From positions 416,542-480,541 of the forward strand of contig JAIXMN010000028.1 in NCBI GenBank assembly GCA_025716815.1: 64,000 nucleotides of DNA. The letters run 5' to 3'. Origin of the DNA: Dichotomocladium elegans. Its lineage: Eukaryota > Mucoromycota > Mucoromycetes > Mucorales > Lichtheimiaceae. A program made the translations under genes and the position numbers. Positions 24,496 to 34,351 of the stretch are shown here, in pieces; position 1 is the stretch's first letter; each line of letters starts with the position of its first letter. The notes under the pieces are model-generated. The model saw only the letters and a list, made by a program, of their open reading frames with translations. It did not search any database and was not told the origin of the DNA.

Positions 24496-25667
24496 TCAAA
24501 GTGTGTTGGTTGGTTTCCCGAACTGCACAATGCCTGCATTGAGCTTTTCGCCGTCCAGTTCGTCCAGCGCCTTGAGTTCGCGCCGGATATACTGTACAAC
24601 GAGGGCCAAGTTGACTGCGTTGTTGGACGAGGGCGCAAAGAGGTTTCTGAGACGTTGCTTTATCAGCTTTTGGGGAATTTTTGACTTTTTTTTTTTTGTA
24701 AAAAAAATTGGTTACTAACCTCCACAGAGCGGCGGCCAAAACAGGGTCGTCCTTGCACATGCCTTCGTCATAGGCAACCACGCCGCCGTGGAATTGAGCG
24801 AGAAGATCCTTGATATAGCTCTTGATCACCTTCTGCTGAGTGATCTATTATATAAGATGTGAGACTCAACCCACAAATTCTGTCGCCTTTGTTTTCATAC
24901 ATCATGCTTTCGGATTCGGTCCTCGGCATCTTCAAAAAGACGGTTGACCAGTTCTTGTATGTAGAGGCGGCCGTTCTTTTCTCCGCGTAATCTCACCATC
25001 AACATCCACACATGCAGCTGGGTCACAGCGAACCATGACTGAAAATTATCCGGAAGATTGCAGGCTATTTGTATAAGGTGTAAATACAACCCATCGAGAA
25101 TAGTTCTAATTAACACGTCTTCCCCATTTCACGCACACAACGCGCACCCCGGGGAATGTGCGTGTGCGTGCGTGCGTCTTTCGGCGCATTTTTTTTTTTT
25201 ACCTTCTATGAAAAAATCTTTGTGAACCTCTGCCTGTTTGGCACAGACTTTGTAAAGATCGTGGCTCGTGCGGATGGCTCTTGAACCTTCCGAGTTATAG
25301 CCAAGCACACGGGCAAGCGCGAACACAACCTTCTTCGTCGTTTCCGAGTATTCTTTCGGGCGCGCTTCTGATGGTGCGGATGTAGTTGAAGACTGCCAGC
25401 GTGTAGACTGGTATAGTAGAGTTAGTCCAAAGGCTTCAGTTTCTATTTAACAGGGAGTCCATCGAGTTAAACATATACCAAACCCAAGGCATTGACTGTT
25501 GTGAGGCGCAAAATGTGATGTTGTGCAAGCGGACGCAACATAGCAGGCTAATAACAAACCATGAATCCAACCTGGCTGAAACACACCGCCGCTGATCGTT
25601 TCCCATATCAACTTACCTTGCATCGTGGCATTAACATGCTTCTCGCCGTGATATTCACAAGAGCCAT
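24496..25667 (-). CDS. CBP3: Cbp3/UQCC1 ubiquinol-cytochrome c reductase assembly chaperone
   Basis: With Cbp6 it binds mitoribosomes and newly made cytochrome b and starts assembly of complex III in the mitochondrial matrix. Exons 25667-25617, 25547-25479, 25407-25203, 25118-24901, 24844-24720 and 24646-24496 join to 272 residues. The N-terminus MALVNITARSMLMPRCK is a short basic presequence. The conserved core reads ARVLGYNSEGSRAIRTSHDL, SWFAVTQLHVWMLMVRLR, YIQELVNRLFEDAEDRIRKH, KSYIKDLLAQFHGGVVAYDE and DDPVLAAALWRNLF, matching the family's ubiquinol-cytochrome c chaperone domain. The acceptor AAG at 25119 was chosen because it gives FFIEDVLIRTILDG in frame. The gene is convergent with RPL3 (3' ends about 250 bp apart). 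The tail after the domain is short and polar. Confidence 0.93.
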
Positions 25668-25963
25668 TCTAACCCAAAGTTATTTCTTATCGGCGTTCTG
25701 CAGAAAAAAAATATGGAGGAAGCAGCGGGAAATGGCGAGGTATAGAAAACATCGCCGCAAGGGGAATCGTAGTCACGCTGCTTCAGATGAAGGGAAGATA
25801 TCGAAGAAATTGGGGGGGGCGAGGGTGGAGAATTTGATCAAAGTCAGAGAGAGAGAGAGATAGCTTTAATAGTAATAATAAGCATATAGAGAAAAGATAG
25901 AGCGTGAATGGATGTGTGTGTCTGTGTGCACATAGTAAAGGAATAGTAATAGTAGCTAGAACT

Positions 25964-26509
25964 TTAGGATACTATTTGCGGAATCGATTTTGAACCCCTC
26001 AACAGATGAAGTGTCGATTTTGGTCGGTACAAGGACAATCTGTTCCTCGTCGATTTTTTTCGAAGCACTGAGTTTCCATTGGTGGCCGGACTTGGTGGTG
26101 GCAGGAAGTGGTCCAGAGATGGTAAGACCATATTGTCATCCTTATTCCATTCATCACCGAGTGTGAGCGCAAGATCCCTGGAGGCAGGAAACTCGAGTGT
26201 CCCGACGTCGACTTTACCGGCCTCATCTGTTGGTGTAGAGGACGGTAGAGAACTCGGTTTTTGCGATTGTCCTAAATTCTGGCTATTGCTCTTCTCCTCG
26301 CCCTTTTCATGGTTTTCGGAGACGTGCTGCTGCCGATTTCGATGATGCCGTGTAGAAAGCTCAGTGCCAGCAGCAGCAGCAGCCGTAGTAGTAGCAGTAT
26401 CAGTAACAGCAGCAATAGGTGTTGCTGGCTGCGAAGTATCTTGCACATTGGATTGCTTTCTCTTTCGCCGAGTAACGAGGCGAGAAACTAATTGAGACCA
26501 GGATTGCAT
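25964..26509 (-). CDS. Hypothetical Ser/Thr-rich protein
   Basis: A single open frame of 181 codons from MQSWSQLVSRLVTRRKRKQ to SIPQIVS. The N-terminus is basic, the middle is low-complexity (poly-Ala, Thr, Gln/Asn-rich). The C-terminus is more ordered, with EWNKDDNMVLPSLDHFLPPP and STLHLLRGSKSIPQ, a pattern typical of a short conserved tail peptide. The frame is open further upstream to 26656 but that part codes for a poly-hydrophobic, low-complexity stretch and is less likely to be translated. No known domain was recognised. It could be a regulatory or scaffold protein; nothing decides this. Confidence 0.5.
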   Translation of the reverse strand: MQSWSQLVSRLVTRRKRKQSNVQDTSQPATPIAAVTDTATTTAAAAAGTELSTRHHRNRQQHVSENHEKGEEKSNSQNLGQSQKPSSLPSSTPTDEAGKVDVGTLEFPASRDLALTLGDEWNKDDNMVLPSLDHFLPPPSPATNGNSVLRKKSTRNRLSLYRPKSTLHLLRGSKSIPQIVS

Positions 26510-26902
26510 GATAAGACGAAGTAAAAGAAGAAAAGAGAAAAAGAGAGAGAGGAGAAAAAAGAGCACTGTTTGCTGTCGTTTCTTTATCTTGGTTTGAAAG
26601 GATAAATTGGGAACCAAGAGTTGGTTCTTGGCCACTCGCTCCTCCTTCACTCGCACTTACACACAGAGGAGGGGGGGGACACAACTCCTACCAGCGCCTC
26701 CTTGATATTTTCGGCAGAGGGCGCGAGTCAGTATTTTAGCAAGGGGTATGCAATGTATCCTGACAGCATGGGTAACGAGGCCGCTGATGTTGTCGTGGAA
26801 GGGTTTAGAAGTAAAACACGATATTGACAAAGCCCTTGCCAACTATTTAAATCGCTTTGTTCTATGGGCTGTTGATATTATCTCTGCTTCGTGTTCACCA
26901 GA

Positions 26903-27833
26903 ATGTTCCTATTCAACTGCTGTGCTTTGCTCGGTTCACTTTTCCTCTTATTCTCCTTCCTGTTGCATCTCTTCGTGATGATTGGAGGCTTATCCAATCG
27001 CGTGTTTTTGCGCCACATGTATGTGGATCAAGTTCGCAATTATGGTACGAACGAGCTATACAACCTGAACTTGTGGTAAGATATACCCGATGCTGCTGCA
27101 TCCGTATCCCCAGCTGTAAATGTTCCCCCAAACAAACCCGCCGGCTCATATGTGAGTACACAGGAATTACTGCACCGGCACCATCCAATCAGTTACTTCT
27201 TGCGGCAAGACTCATCAATCTTACAACTGGGCTCACACCCCGACTGTGGGTAGCTTCTTGCCTGAACAATATGCGCCGGGCGGTTCTCACAGTCAACTCT
27301 TCACCGCGCTCTTCTCGCTCGTCATGGCGGGCGTGTGTCTAAGCTTTTTAATCTGGCTTTTGAGCTTCCCACTCTTATTCTGTTGCAAGCAGCGCCGCTT
27401 TTCAAGCACCATCATGTCGATATTCACTTGGCTCAATTTTCTTTGCACCATCGGGGCTATTGTTATTGGACTCGTCTTGGCCATTTCGTTTAATAAGGGC
27501 GTGACGGATGGCTGGACTGGCCGTGCTGGTAACTCCATTTGGACGCTTTTAGGCGCCATGGGCGCGTTGCTGCTTGGGTCATTCTGCTACTCCGGATCAT
27601 GCTGCTTTGCAGGAAACAGGAGCCGCCGTCGCGTGGGTGATCCCGAGAAAACGGCAGCAGCAAAACCGACCTTTCAGCCATGGGAACACCCAAACCCGAA
27701 CCCCGCTGGCGGCTATTCAACTACGACAGCAGCGCCAATGACCACCAACCAACAAGGACCTTCGCAGCAACCTCCTCCCATCGGCGAACCTTCAAACATG
27801 GTCAGGCCTGTACACATTCCTATGCACCAGTAG
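26903..27833 (+). CDS. SUR7/PalI (Rim9)-type tetraspan membrane protein
   Basis: Four-pass plasma-membrane protein of the family that includes eisosome Sur7 and pH-sensing Rim9/PalI. Exons 26903-27075 and 27164-27833 give 280 residues. TM1 is LLGSLFLLFSFLLHLFVMIG. The extracellular loop contains the motif W-N-Y-C-T-G (split by the intron) and a second Cys in SVTSCGKTHQ, the paired cysteines typical of the family. TM2 is FSLVMAGVCLSFLIWLLSF, TM3 FTWLNFLCTIGAIVIGLVLA and TM4 LLGAMGALLLGSFCYSG. The C-terminal cytosolic tail is Pro/Gln/Asn-rich, as in PalI. The start at 26903 places TM1 right at the N-terminus; a GTG 12 bases earlier was not preferred. Which paralogue it is cannot be settled here. 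Confidence 0.85.
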
Positions 27834-28555
27834 TGATCTTTAGTTGTACCGTACAAGAAATTATATTCATATTCTTCCCTAATTCATATTTACTTTCACC
27901 TTTCACCCCCACCCATCACTAGTCAATATAAAGTACATAACGCAATATAATTCTCTTTCTTACCTACGTGTGTATTTGACCGCTATACCTGGGGATGTGA
28001 TAGACTGTGCAATCCGTACTTATGCAGATCACTCATCTGCAGCCTGTAGTTGCATGCATGCGCACAGAAGATCTCCATGACGAAACGTCTCATTTTTTGC
28101 ATAATAGTGCAGTACGCAATGGGTATATGAAACCCAAACACTACGTCCCCTTCCCACCCCCTTCCCGGGACATCCCAGACAACACACCTTTCTTAATGAC
28201 TGCTTAGTGACCAAGCAACTTTTTTTTTTCGGACTCGGTTTGGAAATCCTTCCCAGGGTGCCCGCCATCCATGGGTCCCTGAGTGCAAACAAATCTCGAT
28301 TTAAATGCAACCAAAATTTAGTCCATTTCCTCCTGCATAGTACGATGCATTTACTTATGCATGCTCAACTTATTTATCTAAGCTCTCTCGGAGGAGTTGA
28401 GAGAGATTTTGCTTTCATATAACCATCCAAGTAATAAAGGCCTGTGCTTCATCCTAATACCACCACCCACCTGCCACAAAAAATGATATAACTTTTACGA
28501 GGGTTTGCGGTCCAAAAATCTAGACAAGGGGAGCCGTTCTCATGACGAATGTGTA
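27834..28555. other. Gene-free stretch
   Basis: No supported gene, RNA or repeat apart from short palindromic ATGCATGC-type motifs (28050, 28356). It separates the gene-dense left part from transposon remnants. Confidence 0.5.
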
Positions 28556-28559
28556 TGAT

Positions 28560-28754
28560 TTCCCCAAATACCCGAAAAGTCCCATGGCTCTCGATTCAAA
28601 AAAAGAATAGTCGCGTATACAAGTTATCAGCGCTTTATACATATTCATCATTTTGAAATGAGCACTCAGTTTTTTTTTTTTAATGAAGATGGATAGGGCC
28701 ATAGTGTTGATGAACAAGGGCTGCCCTGCTTGAACTTACGGACTATGCCATTGT
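28560..28754 (+). pseudogene. Truncated Tc1/mariner 5' fragment
   Basis: Contains GAAATGAGC followed by a T tract and the region matching DGQGHVV and ERGCPEPMDYV of the intact transposase (28655-28745), with stops. It is cut off where a second Tc1 copy begins at about 28755. Confidence 0.7.
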
Positions 28755-30990
28755 GGAGAAAACATACTCTATTTTCCCAACACCCATAGTTGTACCCTGC
28801 GAGTTCTGAAGTCGCAGGATCATAAAAATAAAACCGCGTTTTGCCCATATTATCCATGATGACAAATCAAATGCCACATGCATCCACGGAAAAGATGTCG
28901 CTTCCATCTCGCTCTTTTGACTCTTTCTACTTTATACACTTTTACATTCTGAAATGAGCAACCTATTTTTCTATAAAGACGGCCAAGGTCATGTCGTTCA
29001 TGAGCGTGGCTGTCCTGAACCTATGGGCTATATTGTTAATGAAGAAATGTACTCTGTGCAATCCGTTTGTTCTCGCACTCAATATCTGCGTAGCATATCT
29101 TGCAGAGATCTTACTACCGCTCACACATTCCCAAGCGACATTCGGATGAAAGAAGCGGGAATCGAGCGCAGCCACATACACAGAGTACACTGACCAAGAC
29201 AAGGTCAGATTTTCAAACTGATGTTTGAGAAAGTCTTGGGTGCATCCGCTGCTGCAAAAACAGCTAGAAAATCCATGCTCTTTCAGTCCAATGATGGGGC
29301 ATTACAGTACGAAAAGGACCTTGACAGCATCTTCAAGAAACCTAAAGCGAGAAGTCGTTCGCGTATCCTTAACGAAGAGCGTAAGAGCGTTATTTTAGAA
29401 TGCATTGATGAGGACCGATCCCTTGTCCTAAAGCAGCTGATATGGTAACTGATCCAAAGATTTGAGGGTCTCAAAGTATTTAAAACGACGCTCCATCGAT
29501 TTATGAAAAACGAATGCAACTTGTCATTGAAAATGGCTCGATTTAAGCCAGTAGATAGGAATAGTGCTGCAAAGATTTGAGAGCGCTTTGACTGGGTGCG
29601 CAGATGGGACAGGACCGACATCGATTTTTAGAAAAAACTGCGTTTTCTTGATGGGTCTGGATTCCGTATAAATATGAAACGTAGCACGGCTTGGTCCAAG
29701 GAAGGGACTCCTACAGTGGTCATAATACCAAAGACAAGAGCAAAGACAACCGCAATCTGGGGAACAATCTCAGCATCAGGCATCATTAGATGTAGCTTGA
29801 GACTCCCACAGCCACCAATCAAGAAAAGAAGAGGACAGGTCAATCTGAAGTTACGAGCAGAGGAACTATAGCTGTATATTATCTCAGCATCATTAAGGCT
29901 ACGATGGACGAGACGGATAAGTACGAACGTATGAAGGGCCATTATTTGGTAATGGATAAAGCACCCATCCATAAGGCTAAAGATATCAACGTGTTATCTT
30001 CCGCCATACTCGCCTGAACTTAATCCGACTGAGCAGTCTTGGCCAGCGGTCAAGAGCAAATAAAACGGAATAGGTTCTTCGAAAGCGAGATGTTGATGAC
30101 CCAAATCACTGAAGCATCCAATAGCTTAAAGCTGAGTGATTTCGAAGGTTTTGTTTCTCATTCTTACATATGTCGTAACAGACAGCAACTCTGATGCGTC
30201 TTTCCAAGTACACGGCAAAAGTAAGCAGAGTATGCGATGTTGATTTACAATCCTATCACTCTGATATCTCCATTCATGGTACCAACTAAAGGCATGAACA
30301 ATGAAAAATAATATGTCATAATAAAGAGTTCAATGAGTTAGCTCTCGGTGGTGATTATTACGAGTATGTACAATGGTATTGCTGGAGGGACGGAGCTGAA
30401 TTAAGTGATTGCGGGCATACCAACGAAAATAATAAGAGTCGTTGGTATGCATGAGACAGTCATGGTGTCTGAAGGCGCAAAAGAAGTGCAATTGCAGTAG
30501 CTGATGGTTGACGAACGAGTGTCCTAATCAATGTCGGAAAGCGGAGTCGAATGGTAGGCGGATGTTGCTTCACAGGCAAGTGTCGTACAGGGAACAGGAA
30601 AGGTGATTTCTGGAAGTCCTTGTCCAAGTTCCAGGAGGCTTTTTTACGATGGCGGAAAGATATTGAGAGGCACTGACACGGCGTTTGGGCTGGTAGAATG
30701 AAAGTTTCCTAAAACCAACTTGATGATTAGTAATGTAGCGGTAGTGCAAGGAGGACTAGGCAGTGAAAGTGGATCAGTAGAAACGCCTGCCGTCACTCGA
30801 AAACATAATAAACTCTTCTTATCAATTCAACAAAGGGATGCCTTCAAGGAGCAAATCCTGGCGAGAGAAGAGTAAAATTGATACCAATAACAGGCACCAG
30901 TTATTGATTCACATCATGGCTTTTCGATACTGAGGACTTAAAGTATTGTATATTTTGTAAAATAAAGTTATACTTGCTAGAGAATAGGAC
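28755..30990 (+). mobile_element. Degenerate full-length Tc1/mariner element
   Basis: Collinear with the intact element over its whole length. The 5' non-coding block with TTCTGAAGTCGCAGGA is at 28805. The transposase region runs from ATGAGCAACCTATTTTTCTA (28953) to about 30190, followed by the roughly 800-bp 3' non-coding block shared with 53150-53955. Readable blocks are ERGCPEPMGYIVNEEMYSVQ, NEERKSVILECIDED, FMKNECNLSLKMARFKPVDR, STAWSKEGTPTVVIIPKTRA and YSPELNPTEQSW. The Glu of the DDE triad is still readable at about 30025, but the HIES/SRGYR segment before it is deleted and several stops break the frame. It could only be moved by a transposase supplied elsewhere. Confidence 0.88.
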
Positions 30991-31436
30991 TTCGTAACAA
31001 GGGAATAAAACAGGGACTGATCTTTATTGTATTGCTAACTAATGGAATGTTTATACTAGCTTGAATGGTTAAGGATATGTGTAAGTACATAAGCTTTGTT
31101 TCGGGGATAGCGTTGTTAGTAATCCTGTTGAGGTGTTACTTAGTAAGCAAGGTCACATGATAGATGTTGATCGGGCTGTTAAAAGCGCTATTGCCCTATG
31201 TGTTCAATACTTGGTATTCAGTTAAAGCATTACGGTCTTACAACAGTGCGATATTACCAATGATGACAATGGAGTTGGATGCACTCCTTAATATGTCTAC
31301 AGGTACTCCTTAATGCGTCCGCATGACCTCAATTTCATTATAAATAACGGGGACTTGGGCAACTAATTTTCTTTACCAAATCCATCCTCCTCATCTCTTG
31401 CGCCTTGAAACGGTCTACAGCCTACCATACCGACTT

Positions 31437-31890
31437 GTTCCATTCTGCAACCTTCTAATATTCCGGATCCTCTGCAGATAATGATATTAGCCTAACTCAA
31501 GGTGCCTCGAGCGGAGAAGATGTGGCCTTTGGGTGAGGCCATAATTTGGTTGCACTCGTGCAGGTCTCCCACCATGGCTTCGTTGAGGTGCTTTTGTCTT
31601 CGTCCGCTTCCTCCGTTGCTTCCCCCGATGCTTCTGCCGCTGGTGTGGTCGTTGATCCGTCGTCGTCCCTCCTCGTTTCTTCCTCCAACCGGTCCGCCGT
31701 TGACGCTCAACGGCTCCGGATCCTTCCTTTCCTCCCTGTTCCGCCATCGTTACCACAATGGTACACACAGCTACCTTCGGGGTTAGTTAGAGAGTAAGAA
31801 GGGAGCTGATATTCTTTGTTGACTAACGGGTAAGTCTGCATGCAGCCTTCTTCCTCTCTAGCGAAATTTATTTTTGAAAATAAAGTACTC
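31437..31890 (+). repeat. Repeat family B, copy 2, with Tc1-like right end
   Basis: Starts TTGTTCCATTCTGCAACC, is about 75-80 percent alike to copy 1 by eye, passes CAGCTACCTTCGGGG and GTTGACTAAC, and ends AGCGAAATTTATTTTTGAAA then ATAAAGTA, the same end as at 12160. Small ORFs on either strand are serine/threonine- or glycine-rich and not conserved. Confidence 0.75.
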
Positions 31891-31899
31891 CGTCCTCGG

Positions 31900-32708
31900 C
31901 CTATTTGTTCCCACACATATACACCGAATACCTGCATAGCTTACGCATCTTGCAACGGTTTCTCTATAGTTGTTGGACGTGCATATTACTAGGTGAAAGG
32001 ACTCAACATTCTGCTGAAAGTAGCAGCTTCTACATACGCAACTTTCCACTGATGACCAAAGATAAGGACAGATTTTTTCGAGTCGGTGTTTGAGAATGCT
32101 TTGAGCACATCAGCTGTTGCAAAGCAGCTAATAATGCAATATTCATTCAGACATTGCACCATGAAAAATGATCCTGGCAGCATTCTTAAGAAACGTACAG
32201 AGTAGCAGTCGTCGTCCGGTGTGTTCTTAATATAATGCATAAGGGTGTTATTTAGAATGCTTTGACTGAGAATCCATCAATTGTCCTGGGGCAAAATGAT
32301 GAAGATATTTGAGCAATCTTTACGTATATAAAACGACGTTCCATCGATTTATGAAAAACGAGTGCGAGCTGTCATTGGAAAAATGGCTCGATTCCGGTCA
32401 ACAGGCAGGAAGATGTGCACATTAGCACGGAAACGCAACACGGCGTAGTCGAATCAAAGGGATTTCTGCAACAGTTACAGTGCCAAAAGACAATTCCAAT
32501 CTTAGGAGCATTATCGGCGTTGATTATAGCTCGAGATCCCCCGACAGCTACCAGTTTTTTTTAAGAGGTCGCGAGCAAATTATCTGTACCTGGGCACTAT
32601 TTCAGCGTTCCATCGTTGTCGAACGATATCGGTTTGCCTCCTGGTACGATAACCTGCTACATTTTGATGCGACATCGTTTTATCTTGAGTGCGACATTTT
32701 ATTTTGAA
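31900..32708 (+). pseudogene. Tc1/mariner transposase remnant, very decayed
   Basis: Fragments match the CSHTEYL region (31905-31960), the DQDKVRFFK region (32055), the CAAAGCAGCTAATAATGCAA segment (32118), TTLHRFMKNECELSLE (32325-32385) and later short pieces to 32560. The right end GAGTGCGACATTTTATTTTG at 32677-32696 resembles the reverse complement of the family's 5' end. No usable reading frame remains. Confidence 0.7.
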
Positions 32709-32709
32709 A

Positions 32710-33460
32710 ATAAGTATTCCCACACCCCATGAAGACTAAAGTAGTGATATGGAGATATGCATTTCGGGCAAATTGTCCTACAAGTAAACTCTAAAACTTT
32801 GGCACGCGCGTTAATAGTGAATAAAGTATAGCGGTTACCGACTTTTAGGAAACAATTGCTATTTTTATCATACGTATAGCTATTCTGATTGTCTGCAGGA
32901 CAAAGACATGGTTAATGCCCGCTTTAAAAGCATCGAATTTTCAGCGCAAGGGTCTTTATTCTTTTTTTTGGGGGTAAAGGATAATGTCTGTGTCAATATT
33001 ACGTACAGCCGCACACTGTAATGCATGGCGTTAAATTCATTTATTGCACTCCATATATAATGATGTCCTGCTGCATCTATTTGTCATTAGCATTATATCC
33101 TCGATTAGACATCGATTTTTTAGGCAAGACCGGCCCGGATAACCGAGTGCATGAAAACTGTCCTTGCTACTCAAGTTCAGTACTGTTGGCGGGCAAGATC
33201 AGTTTATGAGCATCCTATTCACTATTTGAATACAGAAAAATACTATGGAGGCCGCGTAGTAGGAAAAGATCGCTCTGACTAAATCTAATAAACCAAAATG
33301 AGAGACGCATAACAGCAGAGAAACTGTTGTCTACCTGCATATATACTCCGAAGTTCTGGTATTTCTTTTTGATCGGAATGGGTTCGTACTGAAACCCTTC
33401 CATTGGGGGAGGGAGGGGGGAGGGTGAAGGCTAGCACTCCGAGGCTATTGAAAGAAAATA
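32710..33460. other. Upstream region of the secreted-protein gene
   Basis: AT-rich, without recognised genes. G-rich strings occur at 33405-33425 just before the core promoter. Confidence 0.5.
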
Positions 33461-33462
33461 AC

Positions 33463-33470
33463 TATAAAAA
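33463..33470 (+). promoter_or_regulatory. TATA box of the secreted-protein gene
   Basis: TATAAAAA lies 55-62 bp before the ATG at 33525, a good core promoter in an otherwise gene-poor region. Confidence 0.65.
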
Positions 33471-33524
33471 CCGACTCCCCGGGGCAGTTCCTTTCAAACC
33501 GTTTTTAGGTTCTCGCCAAGGGAA

Positions 33525-34034
33525 ATGTTCAGACTCTTTTCAGCTCTCGTTGCCATCGTTGCTCTTTTCCAATTGATGTGTATAGCCATTCCTTTGGACA
33601 AGCGCGCCGGTGTCAACATCGAAGTCACGTCCGCTAGTAATTTCTGTTCTTACCTGCCTCCCAAAGAAGGTGATAACGTAGGGACCACCGAAAACGATGG
33701 TGTCCCCTATTGCACGTCTGTGCAGTCCGCAGGCACGAAGCAATTTCCTGAAGGTTTCATTGTTTCTTCCCACTACCAAGCTACGTCCACCTACAAGCAG
33801 GTTACCGGTCGAATCGACCGCACAAAGTACAAGCTTTCTGCTTCCGATGGTGGTGGTCAATACGACAACAGGAATATCGTTGGGAGCACGTGCAATGGCT
33901 GGAAGTACTTTGTTAATCTTGTTGAGCCTGATGTCAACATCTTCTGTATACGGTGCTGCACTACTCAAGCAGATTGCAACTTGGGTTTGTCCACATATGG
34001 CTGCCAGCGAATAGTCCCTGGCATTTACACATGA
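33525..34034 (+). CDS. Small secreted cysteine-rich protein
   Basis: A single-exon frame of 169 residues. The first 23 residues (MFRLFSALVAIVALFQLMCI then AIP) form a signal peptide, followed by LDKRAG, a KR site suited to Kex2 processing. The mature part has about ten cysteines, including CSYLPPKEGD, YCTSVQ, GSTCNGWKYF, FCIRCCTTQADC and YGCQRI. A GGQYDNRN turn and a GFIVSSHYQAT block are shared, as I recall, with a family of small secreted proteins common in Mucoromycota and Basidiomycota. Function is unknown: cell-wall or extracellular, possibly effector-like. No catalytic residues are apparent. It stands alone in a transposon-rich region with its own TATA box and AATAAA-type signal at about 34171. 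Confidence 0.8.
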   Translation: MFRLFSALVAIVALFQLMCIAIPLDKRAGVNIEVTSASNFCSYLPPKEGDNVGTTENDGVPYCTSVQSAGTKQFPEGFIVSSHYQATSTYKQVTGRIDRTKYKLSASDGGGQYDNRNIVGSTCNGWKYFVNLVEPDVNIFCIRCCTTQADCNLGLSTYGCQRIVPGIYT

Positions 34035-34351
34035 TCTTGCTATGCTCATCAACCTCTTTCTTGCCCCTCTCCCACTATTTGCGATGATCGTGTAAACAGA
34101 TACGGGTTCCCATCATTTGTAAAGCTCCCCACTCCGTCTCTCATTGCACGTCATTTCTATATATTTTAAGCAATAAACTTCCATGTTACAATTTTTTATA
34201 TTTAGCCTGTCCGTGCTTGTATATGGCGAAAATATGCCATACACGTGTTACTCAAATGCTATTGAATGTATAAATACTAACTATTGCTGGTGTTTGCTAA
34301 AACTATAGCTATTAATATGGTGCTATATATGGAAGAAGGTAAACAGTCGGC
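34035..34351. other. Intergenic, converging 3' flanks
   Basis: Holds the poly(A) region of the secreted-protein gene (GCAATAAACTT at 34169) and the 3' flank of the kelch gene. Nothing else is seen. Confidence 0.5.
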
